Notes: generated from the sequence alone by a model not told the origin. A stretch of DNA of 64,000 nucleotides from Flavobacteriaceae bacterium (GCA_013043685.1 JABDNT010000049.1:34858-98857), one strand, 5' to 3'. Shown: positions 50,537 to 59,151, counted from the first letter of the stretch. Numbers and translations are program-made.

Positions 50537-50566
50537 AGGGTTTACTTAACGGTAAATCCTTTTTTT
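50537..50566 (+). terminator. Terminator after lysS
   Basis: AGGGTTTAC (50537-50545) pairs with GTAAATCCT (50552-50560) with one G-T pair, followed by a T-run. The remaining 180 bases up to the next gene hold nothing that I can identify. Confidence 0.75.
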
Positions 50567-50750
50567 ATGTTTTAAGCAGCAGATTGACAATAATTTATAG
50601 TCACGGACTGGTCTCATTACATACAGTTGACTAGTTGGCTTCGATTTCAAGATTTTACCGTTGAGGAAGTACACTTTTGCTAAATAGCGAACCAAGGTGG
50701 TCTTCCAGGAGGAAGCACCATGCCGCTTTACAGGGATAAATAAAGGAGCC

Positions 50751-51200
50751 TCAACCCCTGTTAAAGAGTCTGCCGAAAAAGCCAGGTCTAACAGTATTAT
50801 TTAGATTAACTTCCTCTTTCCAATTTACTATAACGGAATAGACATGAAAATTATCGTCTCCACTTCTTTTTATCTGCAATGTATTATTATCTTTCTTCAA
50901 TACATTTTCATCAATCGGAATACTCCAAATCGCACTTTTTTCAGATCCTGATTGCTGGGGGAATTCTGCAGTATTGGAAACATTTATATTATTGATTTCG
51001 ATTCTGTGATGAATGTCTTGGACAGACCATAAGTGCAATAATAAATAACCTTTTCCTTTTGGCTTTCGTTCTATATTAAAATTAGCTAGCTTCGATTGAT
51101 CGCCTACAAACGTCATTCCATTAAATGTAACTAAATCTCCCTGGTCATCTCCAAGATGTTCATTAAAAATAATGTTTTCAAAATTTGCTAATAGTGCCAT
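50751..51200 (-). CDS. Unknown protein in the tail-tube insertion
   Basis: A 149-residue protein from ATG 51200 (a GTG at 51230 would add ten residues). It is beta-rich with a jelly-roll-like alternation (YLLLHLWSVQDIHHRIEINNINVSN, SIWSIPI-type strands, FHVYSVIVNWKEE) and ends with GFFGRLFNRG, a basic-aromatic tail. No signal peptide or membrane helix. I do not recognise the family. It is divergent from the tail-tube gene, so any link is inferred only from proximity. A weak promoter (TTG-N22-TATCTTTA on the minus strand) lies at 51244-51276. Confidence 0.65.
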   Translation of the reverse strand: MALLANFENIIFNEHLGDDQGDLVTFNGMTFVGDQSKLANFNIERKPKGKGYLLLHLWSVQDIHHRIEINNINVSNTAEFPQQSGSEKSAIWSIPIDENVLKKDNNTLQIKRSGDDNFHVYSVIVNWKEEVNLNNTVRPGFFGRLFNRG

Positions 51201-51259
51201 TTTATATTTTTTTAGAAATTGGTATTTCACTAAGATAGTATTTTAAAGATAATTCTTAG

Positions 51260-51418
51260 GAGGACGCATCTTTCAACAAAAAACACAAAATAAGGTTTAA
51301 TATTTCCGTATTATTTTGTGTAATGTTATTTCTTTATGGATGCCCTGCTGCTGTAATTATACAAGAAAAGGTTAAACCTATAAAAGTCAAAGTTGCTGAT
51401 AGTGTAATAATACTATAA
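51260..51418 (+). pseudogene. Probable remnant of a small lipoprotein gene
   Basis: An open stretch bounded by TAG (51257) and TAA (51416). From the ATA codon at 51290 it would read RFNISVLFCVMLFLYGC, a clear lipoprotein signal, then about 25 mature residues. No ATG, GTG or TTG stands where the signal begins, which suggests the start was lost. The rest of 51201-51608 shows no gene. Confidence 0.3.
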
Positions 51419-51550
51419 ACCAATAAACTTAGTACTTAGGAGCCCGTTCGTTATACTTTTGTGCCAATTAGAACAGAAGAAAAAAGTAATCTAAATTCTT
51501 TGTTGATTGAGGCGGTTTAGTTACTACAGCTTATATTTTATAGACTGGTA

Positions 51551-51583
51551 TTGTTTCATTCTGGTTTCGTTTTTTTACATTTA
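51551..51583 (+). promoter_or_regulatory. Possible promoter of the tail-tube gene
   Basis: TTG (51551-51553) and TACATTTA (51576-51583) are separated by 22 bases; one mismatch in the -7 element. Confidence 0.35.
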
Positions 51584-51608
51584 TCAAAACCAATAAATAC
51601 TTACTGTC

Positions 51609-52040
51609 ATGAATAAATACCCACTATCAAATTATCATTTCCAGGTACTGTGGGGTGGTACACGTATTGGTTTCACCGAGGTAACAGGATTAACAATCGA
51701 GCATACCGCGATAGATTTCAGAGAAGGTATCACACTAGATGATGAGATTTCTAAAATGCCTGGGATACAAAAATATTCCAATGTTGTGTTAAAACGTGGT
51801 ATTGTAAGTGGTGACAACGAATTCTACGAATGGGTAAATACAATAGACAATAATGAAGTTGAGAGAAGAAATGTGGTTATTTCCCTTCTTAATGAAGATC
51901 ATGAACCGGTTATGGTCTGGAAGTTAGAGAAAGCATGGCCAGTAAAGCTCGTTGGGCCAACCTTGAGCTCCGAATCGAGCGAGGTATGTATGGAATCTCT
52001 CGAACTGGTTTATGAAAAAATCACTATTGAAACGCCATGA
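51609..52040 (+). CDS. Contractile-tail tube protein (T4 gp19-like)
   Basis: A 143-residue protein with the features of tail-tube proteins of contractile phages and extracellular contractile injection systems: the opening YPLSNYHFQVLWGGTRIGFTEVTGL, the middle RGIVSGDNEFYEWV and the C-terminal ELVYEKITIE. Such proteins stack as hexameric rings to form the inner tube. No sheath, baseplate, spike or ATPase gene lies nearby, so this is an orphan. It may be domesticated, or left from an injection-system cluster. It starts 9 bases after TATTTTATTT-like A/T-rich sequence with a possible promoter. Confidence 0.82.
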   Translation: MNKYPLSNYHFQVLWGGTRIGFTEVTGLTIEHTAIDFREGITLDDEISKMPGIQKYSNVVLKRGIVSGDNEFYEWVNTIDNNEVERRNVVISLLNEDHEPVMVWKLEKAWPVKLVGPTLSSESSEVCMESLELVYEKITIETP

Positions 52041-52081
52041 TTTGACTATACGATTGAATTGCTCAGTCGAATCTTAATAAT

Positions 52082-52149
52082 AAAAAATGGAACAAGGCCA
52101 TCATGCATCTTACCAGGAATAACCTGGCTAAGGTGGAGAAGACGGATGA
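52082..52149 (+). pseudogene. Diverged copy of the lysS 3' end
   Basis: This 68-bp stretch aligns without gaps to lysS 50396-50463 with 10 differences, 8 of them silent. It encodes KKWNKAIMHLTRNNLAKVEKTDD in the same order as the lysS C-terminal extension and stops soon after. No upstream synthetase sequence is present. The pattern points to a lysS copy from a related strain that was left at the far edge of an insertion. Confidence 0.8.
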
Positions 52150-52186
52150 TTAATTATTTGTACATGCTCTCTAAGTAAATAATTTT

Positions 52187-52627
52187 ATGCGCCTGACATT
52201 TTATAGTTGTCTACTTATTTTCGTCCTTACTGTTATTCTGCTAGTTACGGGCTCATCTGCTCTGGGGTGGACTATCCTAGAAGATCCCTATATTCCCCTG
52301 GGAAATGTTCTTACCTGGCTCGCAGTGATTGCTCTGCCAACGAGTTTATACCTAGGTATTAAGCACTTCCGGTCCCCAATGACAAAACTGGATAAAATCT
52401 ACAAAGCTATAGTGATAGTTTCGATTATGCTCGGTGTATTGTGGTATCCGGTAACCTGGTACCTTGCCGATAATTTTTCAGGAAGTTTTGGCGGGAATGG
52501 AGTGTTTCGCGGTAGTGCGAGAGCAGGCGAGTATTTCTGGTATTACACTTATGCGATTATAGGACTTCCATTATTGCTTCTTCTATCCTACTTTCTTTTC
52601 CGTTTGCATGGGAAATTCAGGAAATAA
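52187..52627 (+). CDS. Membrane protein of unknown function
   Basis: A 146-residue protein with four hydrophobic segments (about 3-24, 39-57, 72-90 and 115-138) and short polar loops; the third loop is Gly/Ser-rich (FSGSFGGNGVFRGSARAG). No family is recognised. The start at ATG 52187 puts a hydrophobic helix at the N-terminus. It lies just past the lysS remnant and may belong to the same accessory segment. Confidence 0.6.
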   Translation: MRLTFYSCLLIFVLTVILLVTGSSALGWTILEDPYIPLGNVLTWLAVIALPTSLYLGIKHFRSPMTKLDKIYKAIVIVSIMLGVLWYPVTWYLADNFSGSFGGNGVFRGSARAGEYFWYYTYAIIGLPLLLLLSYFLFRLHGKFRK

Positions 52628-52938
52628 TAGATTCTGAGTTCTTCGATAATGGCGTAATAAACACCTTCATGTTCAGCTGTGACAATTGACTTCGGTTTTC
52701 TGATATCAAAATATAAAAATGGGAGTATATTTTAGAAGGTTCGATGCGAATATCTCAAACTAAAACAAAAGGCCTTTTCTACATACCACTAATTAAAAAT
52801 GCAAGCCCAATAATTTATAGAATGGATTGTTTGTACAAACTGTCTAAGAATTGTATTTTCACTCACCATAATTGAACATGGGGATCTCCCTTTGCTTATT
52901 TTGTATAATTGATTCCTAAAGCCAGGTTGCAATTCATA
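52628..52938. other. Gene-free region before the sulfatase
   Basis: Some 310 bases without a convincing frame on either strand. A TATTTTG near 52900 is close to the -7 consensus but is one base short. Confidence 0.4.
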
Positions 52939-54663
52939 ATGAATTTGAAGAGAATATTATTTAGATTCCTGATCATTAGCTTACCCTTACTGCTGGTAAG
53001 TTGTGAAGAAAGAGAAGAGCCCAATATCGTTTTTATTATTGCCGACGATATGTATCCCCATATGTTCAACAATATCTCAGACACTACAGCCGACGGCGAA
53101 AAACCGAATTTAACTCCCGCTTTGGATCGACTTGCGCAAGAAGGGGTTTGGCTGGACAATATGAAGGTTGTTTCTCCCCTTTGTACACCCAGCAGGTATA
53201 ATGTATTAACAGGTAATTTTGCAAGCAGGGCCACAAACAGCGCTTCGGAAAATACAGCAAAGAGAAACGACGGTCAACGTGTAATTCAATGGAATAGTTT
53301 CATTGTTCCGGGAAATGAACGAACCATGGGAAATTATTTCCAGGCCTTGGGATATAAGACAGGTTTTGTTGGAAAAAATCATGTTATTGAGAGTCCCGCC
53401 CAGATCGGAGGAAATACCCAACCCGACCTTAACGCCAATATAAAGGATCCAAAAGTCAAAGAAGCTTTGAGGTACCGTTATGCGGAACTTCAAAAGGATA
53501 TACAGGCATCTGGTTTTGATTATGCAGACGGACTTTATCATAACAATACAAACTGGTCTGGTGTTAAAGCTCTTAATTCCCATAACATGGATTGGATAGC
53601 AGAAAAGGGAATAGAATTCATAGATCAAAATAAGAACAAACCTTTCATGCTTTACTTTGCTGCTACCTTACCACATGGCCCCACAAATGCACGCCAATCC
53701 TGGGAAGCGGACAGAAGATTAACACCTTTGGGCAGGATAGAAAACGCGCCAAATGTACTACCCAGATATAAAGGAGAGCTTCCTGAGAAACATGATAGCA
53801 TTCTAGCCAAATATCCCGGTATGGAAGCTACCATTAGAAGTTATGAATCGATAAATAAAAGACTGGCGGAAAAAGGACAGCATGGAAGGGATAAGGCAAA
53901 TCTACTTTGGTTAGACGATGCGGTTGGCGCTCTATTTAATAAACTGGAAGAAGAAAATCTCCTGGATAATACTATAATTGTGTTCTTCAACGATCATGGT
54001 CAGGAATTAAAAGGGACGCTTTATGAAGGAGGTGTAAACTCTCAGGCCTATATCTGGAAAAAGGGTGGATTTGAAATCGGTAATGTGATGGAAACTCCGG
54101 TTAGCAATGTAGACTTTTTACCAACTTTATTAGATCTTGCAGGCTATAAACAAGATCTGAACAACTTTGATGGTTACAGTTTTAAACCTGCTTTGGAAGG
54201 GAAGGAATATACAGGCAGAACGTCCATGTATCATGAATTGGGATACGCCAGGGCCATAGTGAAAGATAATCTTAAGTACTACACGGTACGATATCCCGAA
54301 TGGGCTATGAATCTAAGCTATGAAAAACGATTAGAAATGCTGAACAAACAAAATGCATTCAAAGAAAAATTCGGTCTTCCTTCCTTAACAGCAGATCCTA
54401 TGGCGCCTTTCGGCCATCTTGTAATGATCCCGGGGGGCGAATTGGTTGAAAATCCGGCTTATATCTCAATGCCAAATTATACGGAACCGAACCAATTTTA
54501 CGATCTTACGATCGATCCCGAAGAAAAGAATAACCTTTTTAATGACCCTCGGTATGCAGATAAGGTCATTGAGCTGAGGGAGGAACTGCGCAAAAAATTA
54601 GAGAAACTTCCCGGGAACTATCCGATTGATCAGGGGCTTACAAATAATACGTTTAAAAACTAG
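52939..54663 (+). CDS. Sulfatase (lipoprotein)
   Basis: A 574-residue enzyme. The ATG at 52939 gives a lipoprotein signal (lipobox LLVSC). The metal site starts with FIIADDMYP. The formylglycine motif CTPSR has Cys82 as the residue to be modified. The later metal segment is FFNDHGQE. It is a family S1 sulfatase predicted to be surface- or periplasm-exposed; the substrate is probably a sulfated polysaccharide or glycan but cannot be read. No glycoside hydrolase, SusC/SusD pair or maturase lies next to it, so it is not in a polysaccharide utilisation locus here. A maturase is needed elsewhere in the genome. Confidence 0.9.
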   Translation: MNLKRILFRFLIISLPLLLVSCEEREEPNIVFIIADDMYPHMFNNISDTTADGEKPNLTPALDRLAQEGVWLDNMKVVSPLCTPSRYNVLTGNFASRATNSASENTAKRNDGQRVIQWNSFIVPGNERTMGNYFQALGYKTGFVGKNHVIESPAQIGGNTQPDLNANIKDPKVKEALRYRYAELQKDIQASGFDYADGLYHNNTNWSGVKALNSHNMDWIAEKGIEFIDQNKNKPFMLYFAATLPHGPTNARQSWEADRRLTPLGRIENAPNVLPRYKGELPEKHDSILAKYPGMEATIRSYESINKRLAEKGQHGRDKANLLWLDDAVGALFNKLEEENLLDNTIIVFFNDHGQELKGTLYEGGVNSQAYIWKKGGFEIGNVMETPVSNVDFLPTLLDLAGYKQDLNNFDGYSFKPALEGKEYTGRTSMYHELGYARAIVKDNLKYYTVRYPEWAMNLSYEKRLEMLNKQNAFKEKFGLPSLTADPMAPFGHLVMIPGGELVENPAYISMPNYTEPNQFYDLTIDPEEKNNLFNDPRYADKVIELREELRKKLEKLPGNYPIDQGLTNNTFKN

Positions 54664-54874
54664 CACCTTTCACTTTGGTGTGGTTTGATGAAAAGCTGAA
54701 AATTGGCTGATAATGTGTTTATTTCAACAGCAAGAACATAATGCCACATGGAAGGAATGCAGAACGCTCAATCATAGTGATCAATACTAGATTAAAAGAG
54801 CAGGACTCATCTGGGTAATTCAGAAAAACATCATAGAGCTATTGCTATAAATAGAACTCAATAAATTAGATCTC

Positions 54875-55156
54875 GTGCTAACACGCCTTAAGAGTTTTCA
54901 AAGAATATCATTTCCCAAACTAAAAGCACTGGATGAGTACTGTGCTATTCGTTTTGTAAAACTTGTTAAAATATATTGTGACGACCCGAAGGCGGTCACT
55001 TCGCTTCCATTTAAGGAAAAGGTAGAGTATTCTTTTGAGCGGAAAGATGCAAGAGAAGAAGATATCTTTGTAATGAGTTTTTACGCCTGGTTGAAATCCA
55101 AGATGGAACTACGGCCCATTTACGAGATTACGCTTGAATTGGTTCGGATGGAATGA
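54875..55156 (+). CDS. Short unknown protein (uncertain)
   Basis: A 93-codon frame with a GTG start (54875). The composition is protein-like: LTRLKSFQRISFPKLKALDEY, charged helices and KVEYSFERKDAREEDIFVMSFYAWLKSK. No signal or family is recognised. It lies between the sulfatase and a long inverted repeat, and has no neighbour on its strand that would carry it. The flanking 211 bases upstream contain nothing identifiable. Confidence 0.4.
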   Translation: MLTRLKSFQRISFPKLKALDEYCAIRFVKLVKIYCDDPKAVTSLPFKEKVEYSFERKDAREEDIFVMSFYAWLKSKMELRPIYEITLELVRME

Positions 55157-55191
55157 TTTGTTAATCAATTATGCTATATTAGAAAATAAAA

Positions 55192-55263
55192 ACACCGCCC
55201 GTGGTATACTTAACCTTTTTGGCATAAGGGGCCGGCATCTCTGCCGACGACCACGAGCGGTGT
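55192..55263. repeat. 14-bp inverted repeat enclosing a small hairpin
   Basis: The left arm at 55192-55205 and the right arm at 55250-55263 match in 13 of 14 positions (CACCGCCCGTGGT against the reverse complement of ACCACGAGCGGTG). Inside is a CGGCA/TGCCG hairpin at 55233-55246. It could be a structured RNA, a protein-binding site or the leftover of a small mobile element. The 150 bases after it up to 55409 show no gene. Confidence 0.6.
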
Positions 55264-55409
55264 ACTACCAACCTAAACATCAACTAGCGTGTAATTGAGT
55301 AACCAATATAGGAACGCTATCAACCAATTAAAAACACATCAGGTCGGCATTTATATATAGAAGGTCGTTATTTATAAATCCAGACTAAACCGTGCTTTTT
55401 ATTACCGAT

Positions 55410-56711
55410 CTACTCTCCAACCTTACTTAAAAAGTCAATATCGTTTTCCACGGTTAGCAATAATAAACTCGTCGCAGTGCAAAAAACCGGACTGGTAATA
55501 CAGTGATGCCCGTTCCAACTTCCATCTTGATTTTGGATCTTAAGAATACGGCCGCTCATATCATCGTACCAGTCTTTCCATTCCTTATCTCGATTGACAA
55601 GCAACGACTCCCCTGTTTGAAGAAAACTTAAAAACTCTTCACCACCATTATTGCCGAAGCCGTTCAGCACATCTTCCCGCTGAGCTGTCTTTTTTGCAGA
55701 CTGGTATACATTATACGAGGTAGCATAACCCATGGCCTCGCTTTCCGAATACCCGGCTTTTCTAAGGTTTTCAGCGGATACTGGAGCATTCTTATCCAGC
55801 TTTCCTTCTTTTTTCGCCTTATTAATAGCAGCTTCCGCTTTGCGTGCTTCTTTGGCACTACTTCGAACACTGCCGCTAACAGCATAAAGCATGATCCCGG
55901 CTCCGTCATCGGTTTTTACATTCCCGGTCTTTTCATCATAGTTGTCTTTCTGATAGTTTTTAGAGCGCTCTACCACTTCCTCATCAACATCTGCTCCCAC
56001 GACCTGGGCGGCTTCCAGTGCACTTGTGGCAAGGCCGCTTTGGAGAACACCAGCCCATCCGGCGCCAGACTGTCGGCCGGTAGCATCTGTACCCGCTTCA
56101 ATTTTACCAACACAGATATCAAGACATCTTTCAACACGTTTCTTATCTATTCCTTTTAAATTTCTATCCAGTAAATTAGATAATAGCTGAGCCGTAAGCA
56201 CTGCATCTATATTCTCACCTAATTTCGTCTGGATCTGCGTTCCGCGGACGTCGGTGATAAAAGCAGACTTCTTAGGTGCACTTTCTACCGTTTCCAGTAG
56301 AAAATCGATAGCATCTTTTAGGTTTTTTGCATACTTCCCGCTCTTAATAGTGGTACCACTCCTCAAGAATGCCTGCGCCACCATGGCGGTTGTAGCCGGA
56401 TCGGCTTTCACAGCATGCGGATCACGCACATGTTGTGCACTATGACTTCCGGCACCGTATCCTCCATTGGGTAATTGTGCTTCTGCCAGCCAGCTTAATC
56501 CATCGCGTACAGACAGCATTAAATTTTCATCGCTTTTGTACATGTTAAATTCTTCGGAAGATTGTTCTCCCATAACGGTCATAAACACGCAACCATCTGA
56601 CGGATTAAGTAAACGCGCTGTTTCTGAATAAGTGTCATTGGATTCAGACACTGCAAAGAATGCCCCCAGGGCCAATATTGGCAAAAGCATCCATAAAATT
56701 TTTGTTTTCAT
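55410..56711 (-). CDS. Secreted alpha-toroid (prenyltransferase/squalene-cyclase-like) protein
   Basis: A 433-residue exported protein (signal peptide about 1-21, ending VSES). The mature part has the repeating helices and QLPNGGYG, QNQDGSW motifs of the terpenoid-cyclase/prenyltransferase alpha-alpha toroid fold. A conserved AVLTAQLLSNLLDRN-type helix follows. A Lys/Ala-rich insertion (about 300-335) is present. Such folds occur in secreted proteins, including alpha-2-macroglobulin-like ones. No terpene active-site DXDD motif is seen, so catalysis is unlikely. It has its own promoter candidate at 56737-56744. Confidence 0.78.
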   Translation of the reverse strand: MKTKILWMLLPILALGAFFAVSESNDTYSETARLLNPSDGCVFMTVMGEQSSEEFNMYKSDENLMLSVRDGLSWLAEAQLPNGGYGAGSHSAQHVRDPHAVKADPATTAMVAQAFLRSGTTIKSGKYAKNLKDAIDFLLETVESAPKKSAFITDVRGTQIQTKLGENIDAVLTAQLLSNLLDRNLKGIDKKRVERCLDICVGKIEAGTDATGRQSGAGWAGVLQSGLATSALEAAQVVGADVDEEVVERSKNYQKDNYDEKTGNVKTDDGAGIMLYAVSGSVRSSAKEARKAEAAINKAKKEGKLDKNAPVSAENLRKAGYSESEAMGYATSYNVYQSAKKTAQREDVLNGFGNNGGEEFLSFLQTGESLLVNRDKEWKDWYDDMSGRILKIQNQDGSWNGHHCITSPVFCTATSLLLLTVENDIDFLSKVGE

Positions 56712-56736
56712 ATTAAATATTGTTTTGAATTCATTT

Positions 56737-56744
56737 CAAACCTA
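56737..56744 (-). promoter_or_regulatory. Putative -7 element of the toroid-protein gene
   Basis: The minus strand reads TAGGTTTG, an exact TAnnTTTG match 26 bases upstream of the ATG. No well-placed TTG is seen. Confidence 0.4.
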
Positions 56745-56887
56745 TCAATACAACCAGCAATTGAAAAGAGACGATTAGTGAAGCGAGATTATCATTGAGG
56801 GAACTTCTGCTTGGATGTAGTTTTAACTCTAAAGTCATAGATTTTTTGGAACTTATTTTTTATTTTTAGCACCTAATTGTTAAGAAG

Positions 56888-58150
56888 ATGAAAAATATTC
56901 GTGTTGCATTATTACTGGTTTTAGGTTTAACGATCTTAAGTTGCGGTAGTGATGATTCAAATCCCGGTGATTTCGATAATCAAAATCCTACAGCACCGCA
57001 AAATTTAACGGTATCCAATATTGCTATTAACTCTATAGAATTAACCTGGGATGCGTCTACAGATAATGTGGGTGTGACCGGATATAATATTTACCGGAAT
57101 GGAAGCCTCGCAATATCAGACAACTCGGGTACCACCGCAGTTGTAACTAATCTTGATGAAGAGACCCTGTATAGTTTTTATGTTACTGCCGTAGATGCAG
57201 CTGGAAATGAATCGGTGGCCAGTAATACCACCTCAGGAACAACAGAAGGTACTCCGCTTGTTCTAACCTCCAGACTTTCGGAACTAGGATTTTTCCAGGG
57301 CCCCATGGAAGATCTAACACCTGCAGACGATGTGCAGTTATATGAGATCCGAACGACGCTATTCACAGACTATGCAGCAAAACAACGCTTGATAAAGATG
57401 CCGGTTGGACAAAGTATGAGATATATCAATACCGATTTACTTCCTTCATTTCCAAACAACACACTTATCGCTAAAACTTTTTACTATTATATCGATGAAA
57501 GAGATCCATCTCTTGGTAAACAGATCATCGAAACACGTGTATTCCTGAAACTGGAAAGTGGATGGATGGCTACAGATTATGTATGGAATGCCGGAATGAC
57601 AGAAGCTTTTAGGGATGACGTGGGAGGAACGGTACCTATTAGCTATATAGATGAAAATGGGATTACTAACAATGTTGACTATATAATACCCAGCAATACT
57701 GATTGTTTTACCTGTCATAACAAATACAACAAAACTGTTCCAATTGGAATGAAGTTACGTAATATGAATTTCACACCAACCTATATTGGATATAACCAGT
57801 TGATATACTTTACCGACAATGGATTATTATTAGGTGTTTCCGATCCCACTACCATAAGTGCTCTTCCGGATTGGCTCAATGGTAATCTAACGCTTGAAGA
57901 ACGCTCACGTGCCTATATGGACGTAAATTGTGCTCATTGTCACTCCCCGGGTGGAAGTGTCCCACCCACATATAATATAGATTTCACCTATGAGACGGAT
58001 TTCAACGAGACCGGCATTTATCCAAACCGTGGAGAAATAGAAGCGCGTTTTGAAAGTACATCACCCATTTACAGAATGCCTCAGCTAGGTAGAACTGTGG
58101 TCCACCAGGAAGCCCTTGTCATGCTGCGGGACTATTTGGAATCCCTTTAA
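56888..58150 (+). CDS. Diheme lipoprotein with FN3 domain
   Basis: A 420-residue lipoprotein (lipobox TILSC, Cys19). A fibronectin type III domain lies at about 36-118 (PQNLTVSNIAINSIELTWDAST, YNIYRNGSLA). The remainder resembles the SO_2930/TIGR03806-type secreted family (LFTDYAAKQRLIKMPVGQ). It carries two CxxCH heme-binding motifs, CFTCH (273-277) and CAHCH (348-352). It should be an extracytoplasmic c-type cytochrome-like protein. Family name is from memory. It ends at a terminator. Confidence 0.82.
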   Translation: MKNIRVALLLVLGLTILSCGSDDSNPGDFDNQNPTAPQNLTVSNIAINSIELTWDASTDNVGVTGYNIYRNGSLAISDNSGTTAVVTNLDEETLYSFYVTAVDAAGNESVASNTTSGTTEGTPLVLTSRLSELGFFQGPMEDLTPADDVQLYEIRTTLFTDYAAKQRLIKMPVGQSMRYINTDLLPSFPNNTLIAKTFYYYIDERDPSLGKQIIETRVFLKLESGWMATDYVWNAGMTEAFRDDVGGTVPISYIDENGITNNVDYIIPSNTDCFTCHNKYNKTVPIGMKLRNMNFTPTYIGYNQLIYFTDNGLLLGVSDPTTISALPDWLNGNLTLEERSRAYMDVNCAHCHSPGGSVPPTYNIDFTYETDFNETGIYPNRGEIEARFESTSPIYRMPQLGRTVVHQEALVMLRDYLESL

Positions 58151-58163
58151 AAACCAACTTTCT

Positions 58164-58191
58164 AAAGCAGTTTGTATAAAGCTGCTTTTTT
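58164..58191 (+). terminator. Terminator after the diheme lipoprotein gene
   Basis: AAAGCAG (58164-58170) pairs with CTGCTTT (58182-58188) and is followed by a T-run. Confidence 0.78.
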
Positions 58192-58250
58192 GGGTTAAAC
58201 CTTTTTAATTAATAGTTGTCCAATAGCTGTATAATTTAATAATGACAACT

Positions 58251-58700
58251 ATGAAAAACGCACTTATTATTTGCAGTCTGCTAATTTGCTTTACAGCTTT
58301 TGCACAACGTCCGGAAGGAAATAATGACAGACCTCCCCGGCCAAAAATGGAAAGACCGGATTACACTCCTGAACAAATTGCAGAACTTCAGACTAAAAAA
58401 CTCACGTTGATGCTTGATCTTAACGAATCACAGCAATCGAAAATCAAGACTCTGGAACTGGAAGCAGCAAAGGCTCGTGAATTGAAGTGGTCTGAAAAGG
58501 AACCTAGTGAAAAACCTTCGGATGAAGAACGATTTAATATGCGTTCTGAGATGCTCGATAATAAGATCGCGCATAAAAATTCGATGAAATCCATACTTAC
58601 GAAATCTCAATTCGAAAAATGGGAAGAGTCACTATTGGTAAAGGGTAAGGGGCGACATAAAAAAGGGCATCACGGCCGGAAAAGCGGAAAAACGCATTAA
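58251..58700 (+). CDS. Small secreted helical protein (Spy/CpxP-like)
   Basis: A 149-residue exported protein. ATG 58251 gives a clean signal (MKNALIICSLLICF to AFAQ); ATG 58242 would add three residues. The mature part begins with a Pro/Arg-rich linker, then helices (YTPEQIAELQTKKLTLMLDLNESQQSKIKTLELE) and a very basic tail (KGRHKKGHHGRKSGKTH). The pattern of helices resembles periplasmic Spy/CpxP-like chaperone-type proteins. Function is not proven. Confidence 0.72.
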   Translation: MKNALIICSLLICFTAFAQRPEGNNDRPPRPKMERPDYTPEQIAELQTKKLTLMLDLNESQQSKIKTLELEAAKARELKWSEKEPSEKPSDEERFNMRSEMLDNKIAHKNSMKSILTKSQFEKWEESLLVKGKGRHKKGHHGRKSGKTH

Positions 58701-58777
58701 GTTTGAAATTTGGCTCAATTATTGGAATATTCATTGTAAAATAGTTACATTAGTAACCTTAAATTAAATTTGAAACA

Positions 58778-59128
58778 ATGAAAAATCTATTATCCGTACT
58801 TGCAATTTCATGTATGATGCTATTTGGTATGGGCAACATTACGGCTCAGTCATTAACCCAGGATCAAGACAGACCTGAAGTAATTGCCAAAACAAAGGTT
58901 GCAGACCTTTCATCGAAACTTGATTTATCAGGTGATCAGCAAAGAGCGCTGTTTAGAGCTTATACGGCACATGAAAGCAACTACAGAAAGCACGTAAAAG
59001 GACAAGACATTGCTAGTCCTAAAGTGCAGGCAGATAAGAAAAAATTTGATGCCGTCTTAAAAGATGCGGTTAAGAAATCACTTAACGAGGCCCAATATAA
59101 AAAGTGGCTTTCCTTACAAGAGATGTAA
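58778..59128 (+). CDS. Small secreted helical protein
   Basis: A 116-residue exported protein (signal to about TAQS, residue 24), then helices with KVADLSSKLDLSGDQQRALFRAYTAHESNYRKHVKG and KDAVKKSLNEAQYKKWLSLQEM. The LDLSGDQQ segment parallels LDLNESQQ in the preceding gene, so the two are probably distant relatives of the same small-protein family. It is followed by a terminator. Confidence 0.72.
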   Translation: MKNLLSVLAISCMMLFGMGNITAQSLTQDQDRPEVIAKTKVADLSSKLDLSGDQQRALFRAYTAHESNYRKHVKGQDIASPKVQADKKKFDAVLKDAVKKSLNEAQYKKWLSLQEM

Positions 59129-59151
59129 GTGAGATCAAATAATACTAAATG

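Noticed and set aside
58765..58772. TAAATTTG box before the small secreted protein gene
   Set aside because: It matches the -7 consensus but would place transcription start at or after the ATG at 58778, so it is probably chance.
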